DNA of 64,000 nucleotides from Planococcus sp. SK3692 (GCF_028890485.2 NZ_JARCHV010000002.1:1302001-1366000); one strand, 5' to 3'. Positions 1 through 7,414 are shown, counted from the first letter of the stretch. The notes: a model not told the origin generated them from the letters alone. Program-made: numbers and translations.

Positions 1-736
1 TCGCACCCGGTGCAAAAGGGCAACCGCCTAAGCCGCCAGCGGAAGCATCGAACCGGTCGATTCCGGCTACAAGTGCTGCATAGGCATTAGCGAGCGCCAT
101 GCGTCTTGTGTCGTGGAAATGCGCTGCAATCAGCACATCCGGAAATTGCTCTTTCAATCGGCTGAACAGCTCATGACTTTCTTGCGGATTCGCCAGGCCA
201 ATCGTATCGGCGACGCTCAATTCATCGACTCCCCAATCGACGAATTGGCGGCATAAATCAATCGTTCGCTGCGGATCAACCTTTCCTTCAAACGGGCAGT
301 AGAACGCTGTTGAAATACAAGCGCGGACGAAGATGCCGTCCTGCTTTACTTTCTCGATCAATGGCTTTAAGGTTTCCATCGACTGAGCTGTCGTCTTGTT
401 GATGTTTTTTTCATTGAATGAATTTGAAACCCCTACAAAGACAGCGATCGAATCGACTCCTGCTTGCAAGGCGGATGTGATGCCGCGTTCATTCGGCGTC
501 AGCACCAGTTGGCGGCCGGTTTTTTTGGCACCGGCAACGATGTCCCGAGCATCGGCCATTTGCGGCACCCATTTCGGCGACACAAACGAGGTCAGCTCCA
601 TCTCACGTAACCCAGCCTCTTGCAAAGCTTTGATAAAATCCAATTTGTCTTCTGTGTTGACAGTCCTGGCTTCATTTTGCAAGCCGTCACGCGGGCCAAC
701 CTCGATAATCGTAGCGGTTTTTGGTAAACTAAACAT
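1..736 (-). CDS. Hydroxymethylglutaryl-CoA lyase, partial (C-terminus beyond left edge)
   Basis: Cleaves HMG-CoA to acetoacetate and acetyl-CoA, the last step of leucine breakdown, in the cytoplasm. The minus strand is open from an ATG at 734-736 to the window edge, giving 245 residues of a family of about 300. Residues about 13-22 read VGPRDGLQNE, the substrate/metal-binding Arg-Asp motif of the DRE-TIM barrel. A HFHDTR metal-binding strand follows, and at the window edge lies GLGGCPFAPGA, the lyase signature carrying the catalytic Cys. About 55 C-terminal residues are missing only because the window ends. The start is set by a strong GGGGGGA ribosome site just upstream. It is divergent from the thiolase gene, and the two shared acyl-CoA substrates suggest a catabolic cluster continuing to the left. 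The family call is firm; 2-isopropylmalate synthase relatives lack the GGCP signature. Confidence 0.95.
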   Translation of the reverse strand, partial: MFSLPKTATIIEVGPRDGLQNEARTVNTEDKLDFIKALQEAGLREMELTSFVSPKWVPQMADARDIVAGAKKTGRQLVLTPNERGITSALQAGVDSIAVFVGVSNSFNEKNINKTTAQSMETLKPLIEKVKQDGIFVRACISTAFYCPFEGKVDPQRTIDLCRQFVDWGVDELSVADTIGLANPQESHELFSRLKEQFPDVLIAAHFHDTRRMALANAYAALVAGIDRFDASAGGLGGCPFAPGA

Positions 737-738
737 AC

Positions 739-776
739 TATCCCCCCTTAGCTTTATTGTAGCGATAGGGGGGATA
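739..776. repeat. Inverted repeat between HMG-CoA lyase and thiolase
   Basis: TATCCCCCCT (739-748) and AGGGGGGATA (767-776) are exact reverse complements separated by 18 bases. One arm contains the lyase ribosome-binding site and the other lies between the lyase -35 and -10 elements. It could be an operator for a dimeric regulator or, if transcription starts further upstream, a hairpin hiding the ribosome site. Confidence 0.6.
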
Positions 777-785
777 AAAGAGCAA
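756..785 (-). promoter_or_regulatory. Candidate sigma-A promoter of HMG-CoA lyase
   Basis: On the minus strand, TTGCTC (780-785) and TACAAT (756-761) are separated by 18 bases, about 20 bases ahead of the lyase start codon. The spacing and -10 are good and the -35 is moderate. Seen in sequence; activity is inferred. Confidence 0.5.
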
Positions 786-810
786 GAAGCAGACAAGGGG
801 GAAAAAAGAA

Positions 811-1995
811 ATGTCACAAGAAATCGTAATTGCAAGCGCTGTCAGAACGGCGGTCGGTTCGTTCCAGGGAGCGCTGAAAGATGTGCCGGCGACTGAACTC
901 GGCGCTATCGTTATTAAAGAAGCTTTATCGCGCGCAGGGGTAGCGGGCGATCAAGTATCGGAAGTTATCATGGGCAATGTTCTGCAAGCAGGGCTCGGGC
1001 AAAACCCGGCGCGCCAAGCTTCCATTAAAGCAGGACTTCCCGAGACGGTGCCGGCGATGACCATCAATAAAGTATGTGGTTCCGGTTTAAAATCGATCCA
1101 CTTGGCCTACCAGGCGATTTTCGCGGGTGATGCCGATATCGTTGTCGCAGGCGGCATGGAAAATATGAGCCGTGCTCCGTATCTTTTAGAAGGCGCAAGA
1201 GACGGCTACCGCACGGGAGACCAGAAAGTGGTCGACAGCATGGTCCATGACGGCTTGACGTGTGCGTTCAATGATTACCATATGGGTGTAACAGCTGAGA
1301 ACCTGTGCGACCGTTATGAAATTTCACGCGAAGAGCAGGATCGTTTTGCGGCCCGTTCACAAGCCCGGGCTTCAGCAGCCATCGAAGGCGGACGTTTTGA
1401 CGAAGAAATCGTAGCTGTAGAAATTCCGCAGCGTAAAGGCGATCCTATCGTCTTCAAAACGGATGAGTACGTAAAAGCTTCTTCAACTGAAGAAAAACTG
1501 GCAAAATTGCGCCCGGCATTCAAGAAAGAAGGATCGGTCACAGCCGGCAACGCATCAGGCATCAATGACGGCGCGGCAGCAGTGATCGTTATGACGAAAG
1601 AAAAAGCCGATGAGCTTGGCATTACGCCACTTGCGGTCATCTCTGCCAATGGCAATGCAGGCGTCGACCCGGCAGTGATGGGCATCGGCCCTGTCCAAGC
1701 GGTGAAAAACGCCTTGAAGAAAGCCGATATGACACTTGGCGACATCGATTTGATTGAAGCGAACGAAGCGTTTGCTGCACAGTCGATCGCGGTTGACCGT
1801 GAATTGCAGTTTGATCATGAAAAATTGAATGTCAACGGCGGAGCCATCGCAATCGGGCACCCGATCGGCGCGAGTGGGACCCGGATTTTCGTGACGCTTC
1901 TCCATGAAATGATAAAGCGCGATGCCAAAACAGGCCTTGCGACACTTTGCATCGGCGGCGGGCAAGGCGTTGCAACAATCGTAAAACGCCCATAA
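811..1995 (+). CDS. Acetyl-CoA C-acetyltransferase (thiolase)
   Basis: Condenses two acetyl-CoA to acetoacetyl-CoA, or runs in reverse in degradation of acyl chains and ketogenic amino acids; cytoplasmic homotetramer of the thiolase family. The 394 residues match the family length. The nucleophile Cys89 lies in VCGSGLKS, His350 in [10 protein letters not shown], and the second catalytic Cys380 in LCIGGGQG near the C-terminus. The start is preceded by a purine-rich ribosome site (AAGGGGGAAAAAAG). The divergent HMG-CoA lyase supports a role in handling acetoacetate and acetyl-CoA. A small DUF3886-like gene follows 12 bases downstream, probably co-transcribed. Sequence alone does not settle whether the enzyme is mainly biosynthetic or degradative. 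Confidence 0.95.
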   Translation: MSQEIVIASAVRTAVGSFQGALKDVPATELGAIVIKEALSRAGVAGDQVSEVIMGNVLQAGLGQNPARQASIKAGLPETVPAMTINKVCGSGLKSIHLAYQAIFAGDADIVVAGGMENMSRAPYLLEGARDGYRTGDQKVVDSMVHDGLTCAFNDYHMGVTAENLCDRYEISREEQDRFAARSQARASAAIEGGRFDEEIVAVEIPQRKGDPIVFKTDEYVKASSTEEKLAKLRPAFKKEGSVTAGNASGINDGAAAVIVMTKEKADELGITPLAVISANGNAGVDPAVMGIGPVQAVKNALKKADMTLGDIDLIEANEAFAAQSIAVDRELQFDHEKLNVNGGAIAIGHPIGASGTRIFVTLLHEMIKRDAKTGLATLCIGGGQGVATIVKRP

Positions 1996-2007
1996 GGAGA
2001 GAATAGG

Positions 2008-2217
2008 ATGGCGAAAGATAAATTTAACGAAAACAGCCTTTTTTCGGAAGAACAGTTATCAAAGCTGAAAGCCACGAAAAAAGAATTGGTGAAAGATCAG
2101 CAAAAGCTTGAAGAAGAACAAGAAGCGCAGCGCCAGTTTGAACGAAAAGAGCGCGAGAAGAACTTGTCGTTTGCTGAATTGCTCGAACGTCATGGAGATT
2201 CAGGAACAAAATATTAA
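2008..2217 (+). CDS. Small charged protein, YqkE/DUF3886-like
   Basis: A 69-residue, highly charged, predicted mostly helical protein of unknown function. Residues about 10-55 are rich in Lys, Glu and Gln with a heptad-like pattern, and the C-terminal part KNLSFAELLE resembles the end of the B. subtilis YqkE (DUF3886) family. It has an AGGAGA ribosome site and lies 12 bases after the thiolase, ending in a strong shared terminator. There is no signal peptide or membrane segment. The YqkE link is from memory of the family; in B. subtilis yqkE neighbours yqkF, which here lies 3 kb downstream, so the local order is partly kept. Confidence 0.75.
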   Translation: MAKDKFNENSLFSEEQLSKLKATKKELVKDQQKLEEEQEAQRQFERKEREKNLSFAELLERHGDSGTKY

Positions 2218-2259
2218 CGAAGAAGCCCCTGTCACATTTGTGACAGGGGCTTCTTCGTT
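2216..2259. terminator. Bidirectional terminator hairpin
   Basis: A perfect stem of about 20 bp (arms starting AACGAAGAAG and GTGACAGGGG) with a 4-base loop lies between the converging genes ending at 2217 and 2259. The U-tracts are weak, so the stem itself must do most of the work. Confidence 0.75.
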
Positions 2260-2402
2260 CAGAGCAGCCACTCCAACAGAAAAGTAAGTAAGTATAAGGG
2301 AGTGCCTATAATGACCACTCCAGCAGCAAAATAAGAAAAACCCCATAAAATCCAATGCAAGACATCGTAAATCGTGCCAGCCAGATCGTCGATGAGTTTC
2401 AT
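2259..2402 (-). CDS. Small membrane protein, 47 residues, function unknown
   Basis: I do not recognise this protein. The start ATG at 2400-2402 is chosen because GGGAGG lies six bases upstream; an ATG 42 bases earlier has no such site. Residues 1-12 are polar (KLIDDLAGT) and residues about 15-45 are almost entirely hydrophobic and aromatic, long enough for one long or two short transmembrane helices. It ends against the shared hairpin with the DUF3886-like gene. Coding is supported by the ribosome site and composition only. Confidence 0.5.
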   Translation of the reverse strand: MKLIDDLAGTIYDVLHWILWGFSYFAAGVVIIGTPLYLLTFLLEWLL

Positions 2403-2546
2403 AGCATGCCTCCCAATTCTAAGGAAATAACCATCTTTTGCCATACGGCATTTTTTCTATCTTATCAAATCATCAAGCTATCGTCTCAATGATTTAAAAT
2501 TAGTTAGTAATTTCCAAAAAATTTTTATATTCCATTTACCGTCAAT

Positions 2547-2555
2547 TGATATAAT
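2547..2555 (+). promoter_or_regulatory. Candidate extended -10 promoter
   Basis: TGaTATAAT, an extended -10, lies about 85 bases ahead of the small ORF at 2642. No good -35 is seen, which extended -10 promoters can tolerate. Confidence 0.35.
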
Positions 2556-2641
2556 AAATAGAGTGTATTTGACTATCAAGATCAATCAACAAAGCTTTGA
2601 AGTTTAAATAGGGGAAGACTTAATCATAGGGGGATAAGAAG

Positions 2642-2812
2642 ATGAGGGATGAAAAGACCATGCCAAACACTGCGCTGGAAAATGATCATGAACAAAGGGA
2701 GCCAAGGCTGATTCAGACACATAGGAAACCATGGATCCATTTTGGGTATTTTGTATTTGTATTGATGGTATTATCCATTATGTTTTCATTGATTAAAGTG
2801 ATGGCAGACTAG
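2642..2812 (+). CDS. Small single-pass membrane protein, 56 residues
   Basis: I do not recognise this protein. It begins with ATG after AGGGGGAT, a strong ribosome site about seven bases away, and ends at TAG 2810-2812. Residues 1-30 are charged (MRDEKT ... HRKP) and residues about 31-52 form one hydrophobic helix ending in LIKVMAD. This suggests a protein with a cytoplasmic N-terminus and a single membrane anchor. It is followed by the sigma-W-type promoter of the flotillin gene, so it need not share that gene's control. Below the usual 60-residue cutoff, it is easily missed by gene callers. Confidence 0.55.
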   Translation: MRDEKTMPNTALENDHEQREPRLIQTHRKPWIHFGYFVFVLMVLSIMFSLIKVMAD

Positions 2813-2846
2813 TTTGTGAAAAGATTGGGTATTCTTTGCCTTTTTT

Positions 2847-2874
2847 TGAAACATCTTACTGATTCAATCGTATA
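2847..2874 (+). promoter_or_regulatory. Sigma-W-type ECF promoter of the flotillin gene
   Basis: TGAAAC (2847-2852) and CGTATA (2869-2874) are separated by exactly 16 bases, which matches the B. subtilis sigma-W consensus TGAAAC-N16-CGTA. It lies about 45 bases before the flotillin ATG. The B. subtilis floT operon is a known sigma-W target, so motif and gene agree. Confidence 0.85.
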
Positions 2875-2920
2875 AAATAGTGTAGGAAAAAAATCAGCTT
2901 ATTGAAAAGGATGGGATCAG

Positions 2921-4405
2921 ATGGAGTCAATCGGAATTATTTCAATTTTAATTGTCATTCTCATTTTGGCGGCAATTGCGGGCGTCGGCTATTTCTTTTG
3001 GATGAAGATCCGCTACCGCACAGCCAAATCGAACGAAGCATTAATTATTACGGGTCCAAAACTAGGGGATCCGAAAAAAGATACGAACATCTTTACGGAT
3101 GACGAAGGGCGTTCCATGAAGATTATCCGCGGCGGCGGGTATTTGCTGCGGCGCTTCCAGACTTCAACGCCAGTCAATTTGACATCGTTCCAGTTGAAGC
3201 TGTCGACGCCGCGCGTCTATACGAATGCTGGGGTGCCGATCGTGGCAGATGCTGTAGCGATGGTAAAAGTCGCAGATACCTTGAATGGCATAGCCAATTA
3301 CGCCGAGCAATTCCTCGGCAAAAAGCAAGAAGAAATTGAAATTGAAATCATCGAAGTACTCGGCAGTAATTTACGTGCCATTTTGTCGAAGATGACTGTT
3401 GAGGACATCAATAGCGACAGGGAGAAATTCAATACGGATGTCCAAGAAATCGCGCAAAAGCAACTTGATTTAATGGGCTTTAAAATCACTTCGCTCGGCT
3501 TGACTGATCTCCGCGACGCCGATGAGGATAATGGCTATCTCGAGAACCTCGGGCGGCCGCGCATCGCTGAAGTCCGCAAACAAGCGGAAATCGCGGAAGC
3601 GAATACAGAACGGGAAACGCGTATTCACCGTGCACAAACCGATCAGGAAGCGAAAGAAGAAGAATATATGCGTCAAATTGCCATTGCCGAATCGCGCAAA
3701 CAGAAAGACTTGAAAGATGCGGCGTTCATGGAAGAAACCGAACGGGCCCGCGCCAAGTCCGAGCAATCGTACGAGCTCGAAAAAGCGAAGCTTGCGATGG
3801 AAATCCAGGAAGAAGAATTGAATATGCAGTTCATGGAGCGCGAACGTGCGGTCCGCCTTGAAGAAGAAGAAAGCAAGGTACGAAAAACCAAAGCGGATGC
3901 CAGCTATTACGAAACAACACGTACCGCAGAAGCTGAAGCGAGACGTGCTGTGATCGACGGGGAAGCTAAAGCGAAGATCAAACGCGATGAAGGGGCTGCA
4001 GAAGCCGAAGTCATTCGTGAACGCGGTAAAGCAGAAGCAGAATCCCGCAAATTGCTCGCGGAAGCGATGGAAGAACATGGCGATGTCATCATTGCGGAGA
4101 AACTGATCGACATGCTGCCAGTCTTCGCCGAAAAAGTTGCACAACCGCTTAACAATATCGATTCCGTGAAAATTATCGATTCTGGAAACGGCCAAGGCGT
4201 TCCTTCATTCGGCCGAAGTGTTACACGCACGATGGTCGATATGCAGGAACCATTGAAAGAAATGACGGGCATTGATATCGCTGACATGCTGAAGACCTAC
4301 ACATCAAGAAACACACAAACACAACCGGCTATACAACCAGTCACTCAACCGGTGAGTGACCAACCTGTAGATGAGGCGGCAAAAGAAGACCCGGAACAAA
4401 TTTAA
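2921..4405 (+). CDS. floT: Flotillin-like membrane scaffold protein
   Basis: Organises functional membrane microdomains and affects membrane fluidity and cell-wall machinery. The 494 residues are close to B. subtilis FloT (about 509). Residues about 5-28 are an N-terminal membrane segment, followed by an SPFH/PHB domain (about 30-215) and a long Glu/Lys/Ala-rich coiled coil (about 215-390) typical of flotillins. The tail of about 60 residues is Thr/Pro/Gln-rich. The start has an AAAGGATG ribosome site. Transcription probably starts at the sigma-W-type promoter 45 bases upstream, tying it to envelope stress. It appears monocistronic, ending in a strong hairpin; no NfeD-like yuaF gene is adjacent, unlike the yuaF-floT operon of B. 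subtilis. Confidence 0.93.
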   Translation: MESIGIISILIVILILAAIAGVGYFFWMKIRYRTAKSNEALIITGPKLGDPKKDTNIFTDDEGRSMKIIRGGGYLLRRFQTSTPVNLTSFQLKLSTPRVYTNAGVPIVADAVAMVKVADTLNGIANYAEQFLGKKQEEIEIEIIEVLGSNLRAILSKMTVEDINSDREKFNTDVQEIAQKQLDLMGFKITSLGLTDLRDADEDNGYLENLGRPRIAEVRKQAEIAEANTERETRIHRAQTDQEAKEEEYMRQIAIAESRKQKDLKDAAFMEETERARAKSEQSYELEKAKLAMEIQEEELNMQFMERERAVRLEEEESKVRKTKADASYYETTRTAEAEARRAVIDGEAKAKIKRDEGAAEAEVIRERGKAEAESRKLLAEAMEEHGDVIIAEKLIDMLPVFAEKVAQPLNNIDSVKIIDSGNGQGVPSFGRSVTRTMVDMQEPLKEMTGIDIADMLKTYTSRNTQTQPAIQPVTQPVSDQPVDEAAKEDPEQI

Positions 4406-4418
4406 AACGAATGAAACA

Positions 4419-4458
4419 CAAAAAGCCGGAGAACAGTTTATGTTCTCCGGCTTTTTTT
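4419..4458. terminator. Bidirectional rho-independent terminator
   Basis: AAAGCCGGAGAACA and its reverse complement surround a 5-base loop, with A and T tracts on both flanks. It serves floT and the converging gene at 4472-4891. Confidence 0.9.
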
Positions 4459-4471
4459 ATATGCAGAGCTT

Positions 4472-4891
4472 CTAGACAGTCATGATGTCCTTGAACATCT
4501 GCTTTAAGCTCTTGGCCACGTCGTTGAGGTGAAACTCCCTCCGTGCCTCAGCTTGCTGTTGTTCGATGAATGTTTCGGAAGTGCGTTTTCTGGAAAAAGG
4601 CGTCAAGGTATGAAGCTCTTTTGGCTGCGTTTCAGCTAGTAAGCGCAAAGAAGCAAACACCGGCTCCGAGAGTTCAAAACGCTGATAGCCATTTGGCATA
4701 TGGATGATCTTCTCCGGGGCGTCTGCAAGCAGCCAGCGGTCTTCAGCTTCCCAAGCCAGCTTATGATTTTTAAACTCCTGTCCAAGGGATCTTGTCACAG
4801 ATTCAACAACGAGGTAGGAATGCATGGAAATGGCATCTCCGTCTGCTGACTGATAAGATTTTTTGGATTGGGTCAAATAAAAATTCATCAT
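4472..4891 (-). CDS. Hypothetical protein, 139 residues
   Basis: I do not recognise this protein. It is soluble, with no signal peptide or membrane helix. The N-terminal half has alternating hydrophobic residues as in beta strands (HSYLVVESV, RWLLADAPE), and the C-terminal third (about 95-139) is charged and likely helical (EQQQAEARREF ... SLKQMFKDIM). The start follows a GGGGGCG ribosome site and there is a good sigma-A promoter 60 bases further up. It is flanked by its own promoter and the floT-shared terminator, so it is a single-gene unit. Confidence 0.7.
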   Translation of the reverse strand: MMNFYLTQSKKSYQSADGDAISMHSYLVVESVTRSLGQEFKNHKLAWEAEDRWLLADAPEKIIHMPNGYQRFELSEPVFASLRLLAETQPKELHTLTPFSRKRTSETFIEQQQAEARREFHLNDVAKSLKQMFKDIMTV

Positions 4892-4920
4892 TTTGCACGC
4901 CCCCGATTTCTTGATAATTA

Positions 4921-4976
4921 GGTTTGAAAATTTCAGTCATAAACAGTATATTCACTTCTAAGTATTCTTTCAAACC
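4921..4976. repeat. Inverted repeat bracketing the promoter
   Basis: GGTTTGAAA (4921-4929) and TTTCAAACC (4968-4976) are exact reverse complements 38 bases apart. One arm covers the -35 of the minus-strand promoter and the other lies just past the expected start point, an operator-like arrangement. Confidence 0.45.
4945..4973 (-). promoter_or_regulatory. Sigma-A promoter of the hypothetical gene at 4472-4891
   Basis: On the minus strand, TTGAAA (4968-4973) and TATACT (4945-4950) are 17 bases apart. Both hexamers are near consensus and point at the gene starting at 4891. Confidence 0.7.
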
Positions 4977-5189
4977 TGCAAAAGTCCTTTTCGATAAATT
5001 AAATGTTCCGGTAAAAAACAAGGGGACTTCTTTAGAAAAAGAAGAGAAAATAGAGAAGAACCGCATCGTATAAGGACTTGCTAGGTGATGAAGCGGACAG
5101 CCAAATTCACTGTATAAAGTTTGCTGGCGAAAAAAGGTACAAAGGTCCTCAACGGAATTTCAAGTTCAGAAAAAATGCGTCAAAAGGCT
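4977..5189. other. Intergenic stretch with no recognised gene
   Basis: The roughly 350 bases between the hypothetical gene and yqkF hold the promoter and inverted repeat at their left end and the yqkF terminator at their right end. The middle is AT-rich, has only short frames without convincing ribosome sites, and shows nothing I can name. Confidence 0.6.
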
Positions 5190-5219
5190 AAAAAAAGTGC
5201 CCCGCATCAAGCAGGGCAC
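5190..5219 (-). terminator. Terminator of yqkF
   Basis: On the minus strand a 9-bp stem (GTGCCCTGC with one G-U pair, 5-base loop) is followed by seven T residues, shortly after the yqkF stop codon. Confidence 0.85.
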
Positions 5220-5241
5220 CGTTTGGAGAGCGATTGACGAG

Positions 5242-6147
5242 TTAATCGCGATGTTGTTCGTAGCGGTCGAGCCGTGTTGCATTTTTAGCTTCTTCGATCT
5301 GCTGCGGGCTGACAGGCTGTTGATAAGCCAGCAGCGTTTCGCGCAATTGCTCAGGGCTGCTCGCGCCGGTCACTGCCGCGGCGACGGTGCTGTCTGATAG
5401 CACCGAATGCAGAGCTAGCGCATGGATATTATCATGAATGGCTGTAAGCTTCTTCAAAGTATCCGTCAGCTGGTTCGAGCCGTATTGCAAGTATTCGCCC
5501 ATCTTTTCTGCACGTGTGAACCCTTCAGCCGTCAGCAAGCCTTTTGCCAGACTTCCGCGTACTACGACAGAGCGGCCGGATTGACCGATTTCCGGCAGGA
5601 ATTCTTCTGGACGCCGGTCAAGGAGGCTGTATTGCATCATGATGGAAGCCATCTCACTATCAGTCAAAAAACGGTGGATGACATTGGGGCGGATGGAAGA
5701 GATTCCATACGCGCGGATCAAGCCTTCTTTTTTCAATTCTTCGAACGCTTCGATCGTTTCTTCCGAGTCATCGGAAATCATTCCCCCGTGAAGCTGATAC
5801 AAATCCAAATAATCGGTTTTGAGACGCCGCAGCGAGTTATGGATTTGTTCTTTTATATAAGCTTTCGTCGGATTCCATTTTACCTCGTCCGATTCTTCTG
5901 ACCATTCATTGCCCACTTTGCTGGCAAGGATAATGTCTTTGCGCCGATTGCCTAGGGCGCCGCCAACGATTTCCTCATTTTTTCCTTTGCCGTAGAAATC
6001 GGCTGTGTCAAAATAAGTGACGCCATTGTCCATCGCTTCGTCGATAATGGCTCTTGCCTGTTTTGGGTCTTCCGGCAGCGACATGCAGCCGAGCGCGATT
6101 TCACTGACCTCAAATCGGCTAGTTCCCAGTGTGTTGTATTTCATCAT
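5242..6147 (-). CDS. yqkF: Aldo/keto reductase, YqkF-like
   Basis: Probable NADPH-dependent reductase of small carbonyl compounds; the physiological substrate is unknown. It has 301 residues with the full TIM-barrel family pattern: D47 and Y52 in YFDTADFYG, K77 in ASKVG and H120 in LYQLHG form the catalytic tetrad. It begins ATG-ATG after GAGGTG; the second ATG (start 6144) has better spacing. It is divergent from nudF, the same pairing as yqkF-nudF in B. subtilis, which supports the YqkF assignment. It is a single-gene unit with its own terminator. Confidence 0.9.
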   Translation of the reverse strand: MMKYNTLGTSRFEVSEIALGCMSLPEDPKQARAIIDEAMDNGVTYFDTADFYGKGKNEEIVGGALGNRRKDIILASKVGNEWSEESDEVKWNPTKAYIKEQIHNSLRRLKTDYLDLYQLHGGMISDDSEETIEAFEELKKEGLIRAYGISSIRPNVIHRFLTDSEMASIMMQYSLLDRRPEEFLPEIGQSGRSVVVRGSLAKGLLTAEGFTRAEKMGEYLQYGSNQLTDTLKKLTAIHDNIHALALHSVLSDSTVAAAVTGASSPEQLRETLLAYQQPVSPQQIEEAKNATRLDRYEQHRD

Positions 6148-6224
6148 TTCACCTCATTGTAAAAATTTATTTCCTCTATGGTATACTTTGCGGTATTGAA
6201 ACTACAAATGAAATGAGGGCCAGC

Positions 6225-6776
6225 ATGAAGAAATTTGAAGAAAAAACAATTCATAGTGAACGTTTATACGAAGGCAAGGTCATTAATTTGAAAGTTGACG
6301 ATGTGACGTTGCCGAATGGCAAACAGTCCAAGCGCGAATTGATCGAGCACCCTGGCGCAGTGGCGGTCATCGCATTGACAAGCGACAAAAAAATCATCAT
6401 GGTCGAACAATACCGCAAAGCACTTGAACGCTCGCTCGTTGAAATTCCAGCCGGAAAATTGGAACCTGGGGAAGCTCCGGAGTACACAGCCATGCGTGAA
6501 CTGGAAGAAGAGACAGGCTATTCAGCGGACAAGCTTGAAAAAGTCATCAGCTTCTCGACGTCTCCCGGATTTGCCGATGAAGTGGTGCATGTTTTCTTTG
6601 CGACTGGCTTGCACCGAGCGGTAAACGGCGCAGTGACGGATGATGACGAATTCGTGGAATTGCTTGAAGTAACGGTGGAGGAAGCGCAAGAATTGGTCGA
6701 TAACGAACAGATTTTTGACGCCAAAACCGCTTATGCAGTGCAATGGGTTAAAAACTACTTATCAGATAAGAATTAA
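6225..6776 (+). CDS. nudF: ADP-ribose pyrophosphatase (Nudix hydrolase)
   Basis: Hydrolyses ADP-ribose to AMP and ribose 5-phosphate, a housecleaning role in the cytoplasm. The start ATG at 6225 is chosen because GAGGG lies four to five bases upstream and because 183 residues match B. subtilis NudF (185); the frame stays open 96 bases further up without a ribosome site. The Nudix box spans residues about 77-99, with the REL-EEETG catalytic core intact. It is divergent from yqkF and followed by fur, as in B. subtilis. Confidence 0.93.
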   Translation: MKKFEEKTIHSERLYEGKVINLKVDDVTLPNGKQSKRELIEHPGAVAVIALTSDKKIIMVEQYRKALERSLVEIPAGKLEPGEAPEYTAMRELEEETGYSADKLEKVISFSTSPGFADEVVHVFFATGLHRAVNGAVTDDDEFVELLEVTVEEAQELVDNEQIFDAKTAYAVQWVKNYLSDKN

Positions 6777-6789
6777 TCCAATTACTAGT

Positions 6790-6804
6790 TAAGAATGATT
6801 CTAA
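6790..6804 (+). promoter_or_regulatory. Possible PerR/Fur-type box ahead of fur
   Basis: TAAGAATGATTCTAA is a 7-1-7 near-palindrome matching 11 of 14 fixed positions of the B. subtilis PerR box (TTATAAT-N-ATTATAA). In B. subtilis fur is a PerR target. Here the box lies about 20 bases upstream of the -35, so its role is uncertain. Confidence 0.4.
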
Positions 6805-6824
6805 ATAATAAACGGCATCGATTG

Positions 6825-6854
6825 TTGTAATCGAGAACGCCCTTTTGATATAAT
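6825..6854 (+). promoter_or_regulatory. Sigma-A promoter of fur
   Basis: TTGTAA and TATAAT are separated by 18 bases, placing the start point about 20 bases ahead of the fur ATG. Confidence 0.65.
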
Positions 6855-6880
6855 GAATACAGTTTGAGGGAGGGCGTCGC

Positions 6881-7348
6881 ATGGAAACAAGGATAGATCG
6901 TATAAAAAAGCAATTACACGCTGCGAGTTATAAGCTGACGCCACAGCGTGAAGCAACGGTACGAATTTTATTGGATCATGAAGAAGATCATCTAAGCGCT
7001 GAGGATGTCTATCTTTTGGTCAAGGACATCGCACCGGAAATCGGCTTGGCTACGGTATACCGTACATTGGAACTTCTGACCGAATTGAAAATTGTCGATA
7101 AAATAAATTTTGGGGATGGCGTTTCCCGTTATGATTTACGTCAAGAAGGCGCAGCACACTTTCATCATCACCTGGTCTGTCTAGAGTGCGGAGCAGTGGA
7201 TGAAATACAGGAAGATTTGCTCGAAGATGTCGAAGCAGTCGTGGAAAAGCGCTGGAACTTCCAGATCAAAGACCACCGTCTGACTTTTCATGGCATTTGC
7301 TGGCGCTGCCATGATTTAGGTGCTGATAAGCCGGAAAAAGACGCATAA
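6881..7348 (+). CDS. fur: Ferric uptake regulator family repressor (Fur)
   Basis: Iron-responsive DNA-binding repressor controlling siderophore and iron transport genes. It has 155 residues: an N-terminal winged helix (about 1-85, recognition helix near GLATVYRTLELL) and a metal-binding dimerisation domain with the HFHHH cluster (residues 93-97). The structural zinc site is C100/C103 and C140/C143. A GAGGGAGG ribosome site sets the start. Position between nudF and xerD is that of B. subtilis fur, which favours Fur over the paralogues PerR and Zur. The spoIIM and mciZ sporulation genes found nearby in B. subtilis are absent. Confidence 0.92.
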   Translation: METRIDRIKKQLHAASYKLTPQREATVRILLDHEEDHLSAEDVYLLVKDIAPEIGLATVYRTLELLTELKIVDKINFGDGVSRYDLRQEGAAHFHHHLVCLECGAVDEIQEDLLEDVEAVVEKRWNFQIKDHRLTFHGICWRCHDLGADKPEKDA

Positions 7349-7377
7349 AAGACGGCCTGTCGAAGGCCGTCTTTTTT
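7348..7377 (+). terminator. Terminator of fur
   Basis: AAAGACGGCCT, a 5-base loop and AGGCCGTCTTT are followed by a T run immediately after the fur stop codon. Confidence 0.9.
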
Positions 7378-7414
7378 CATCTTCAATTAATACAGCGCAA
7401 AAGGAGGAATCCCG

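Noticed and set aside
3470-4195. A 241-residue open frame on the minus strand across floT
   Set aside because: It is the antisense of the Glu/Lys-rich coiled coil, giving a Phe/Leu-rich low-complexity product with no ribosome site.
4803-5066. An 87-residue minus-strand frame overlapping the orphan gene start
   Set aside because: It runs through the promoter of the orphan gene, lacks a ribosome site and overlaps the better-supported gene.
5422-5901. A 159-residue plus-strand frame opposite yqkF
   Set aside because: All four catalytic residues of the aldo/keto reductase are on the minus strand; the plus frame has no start signal or family features.
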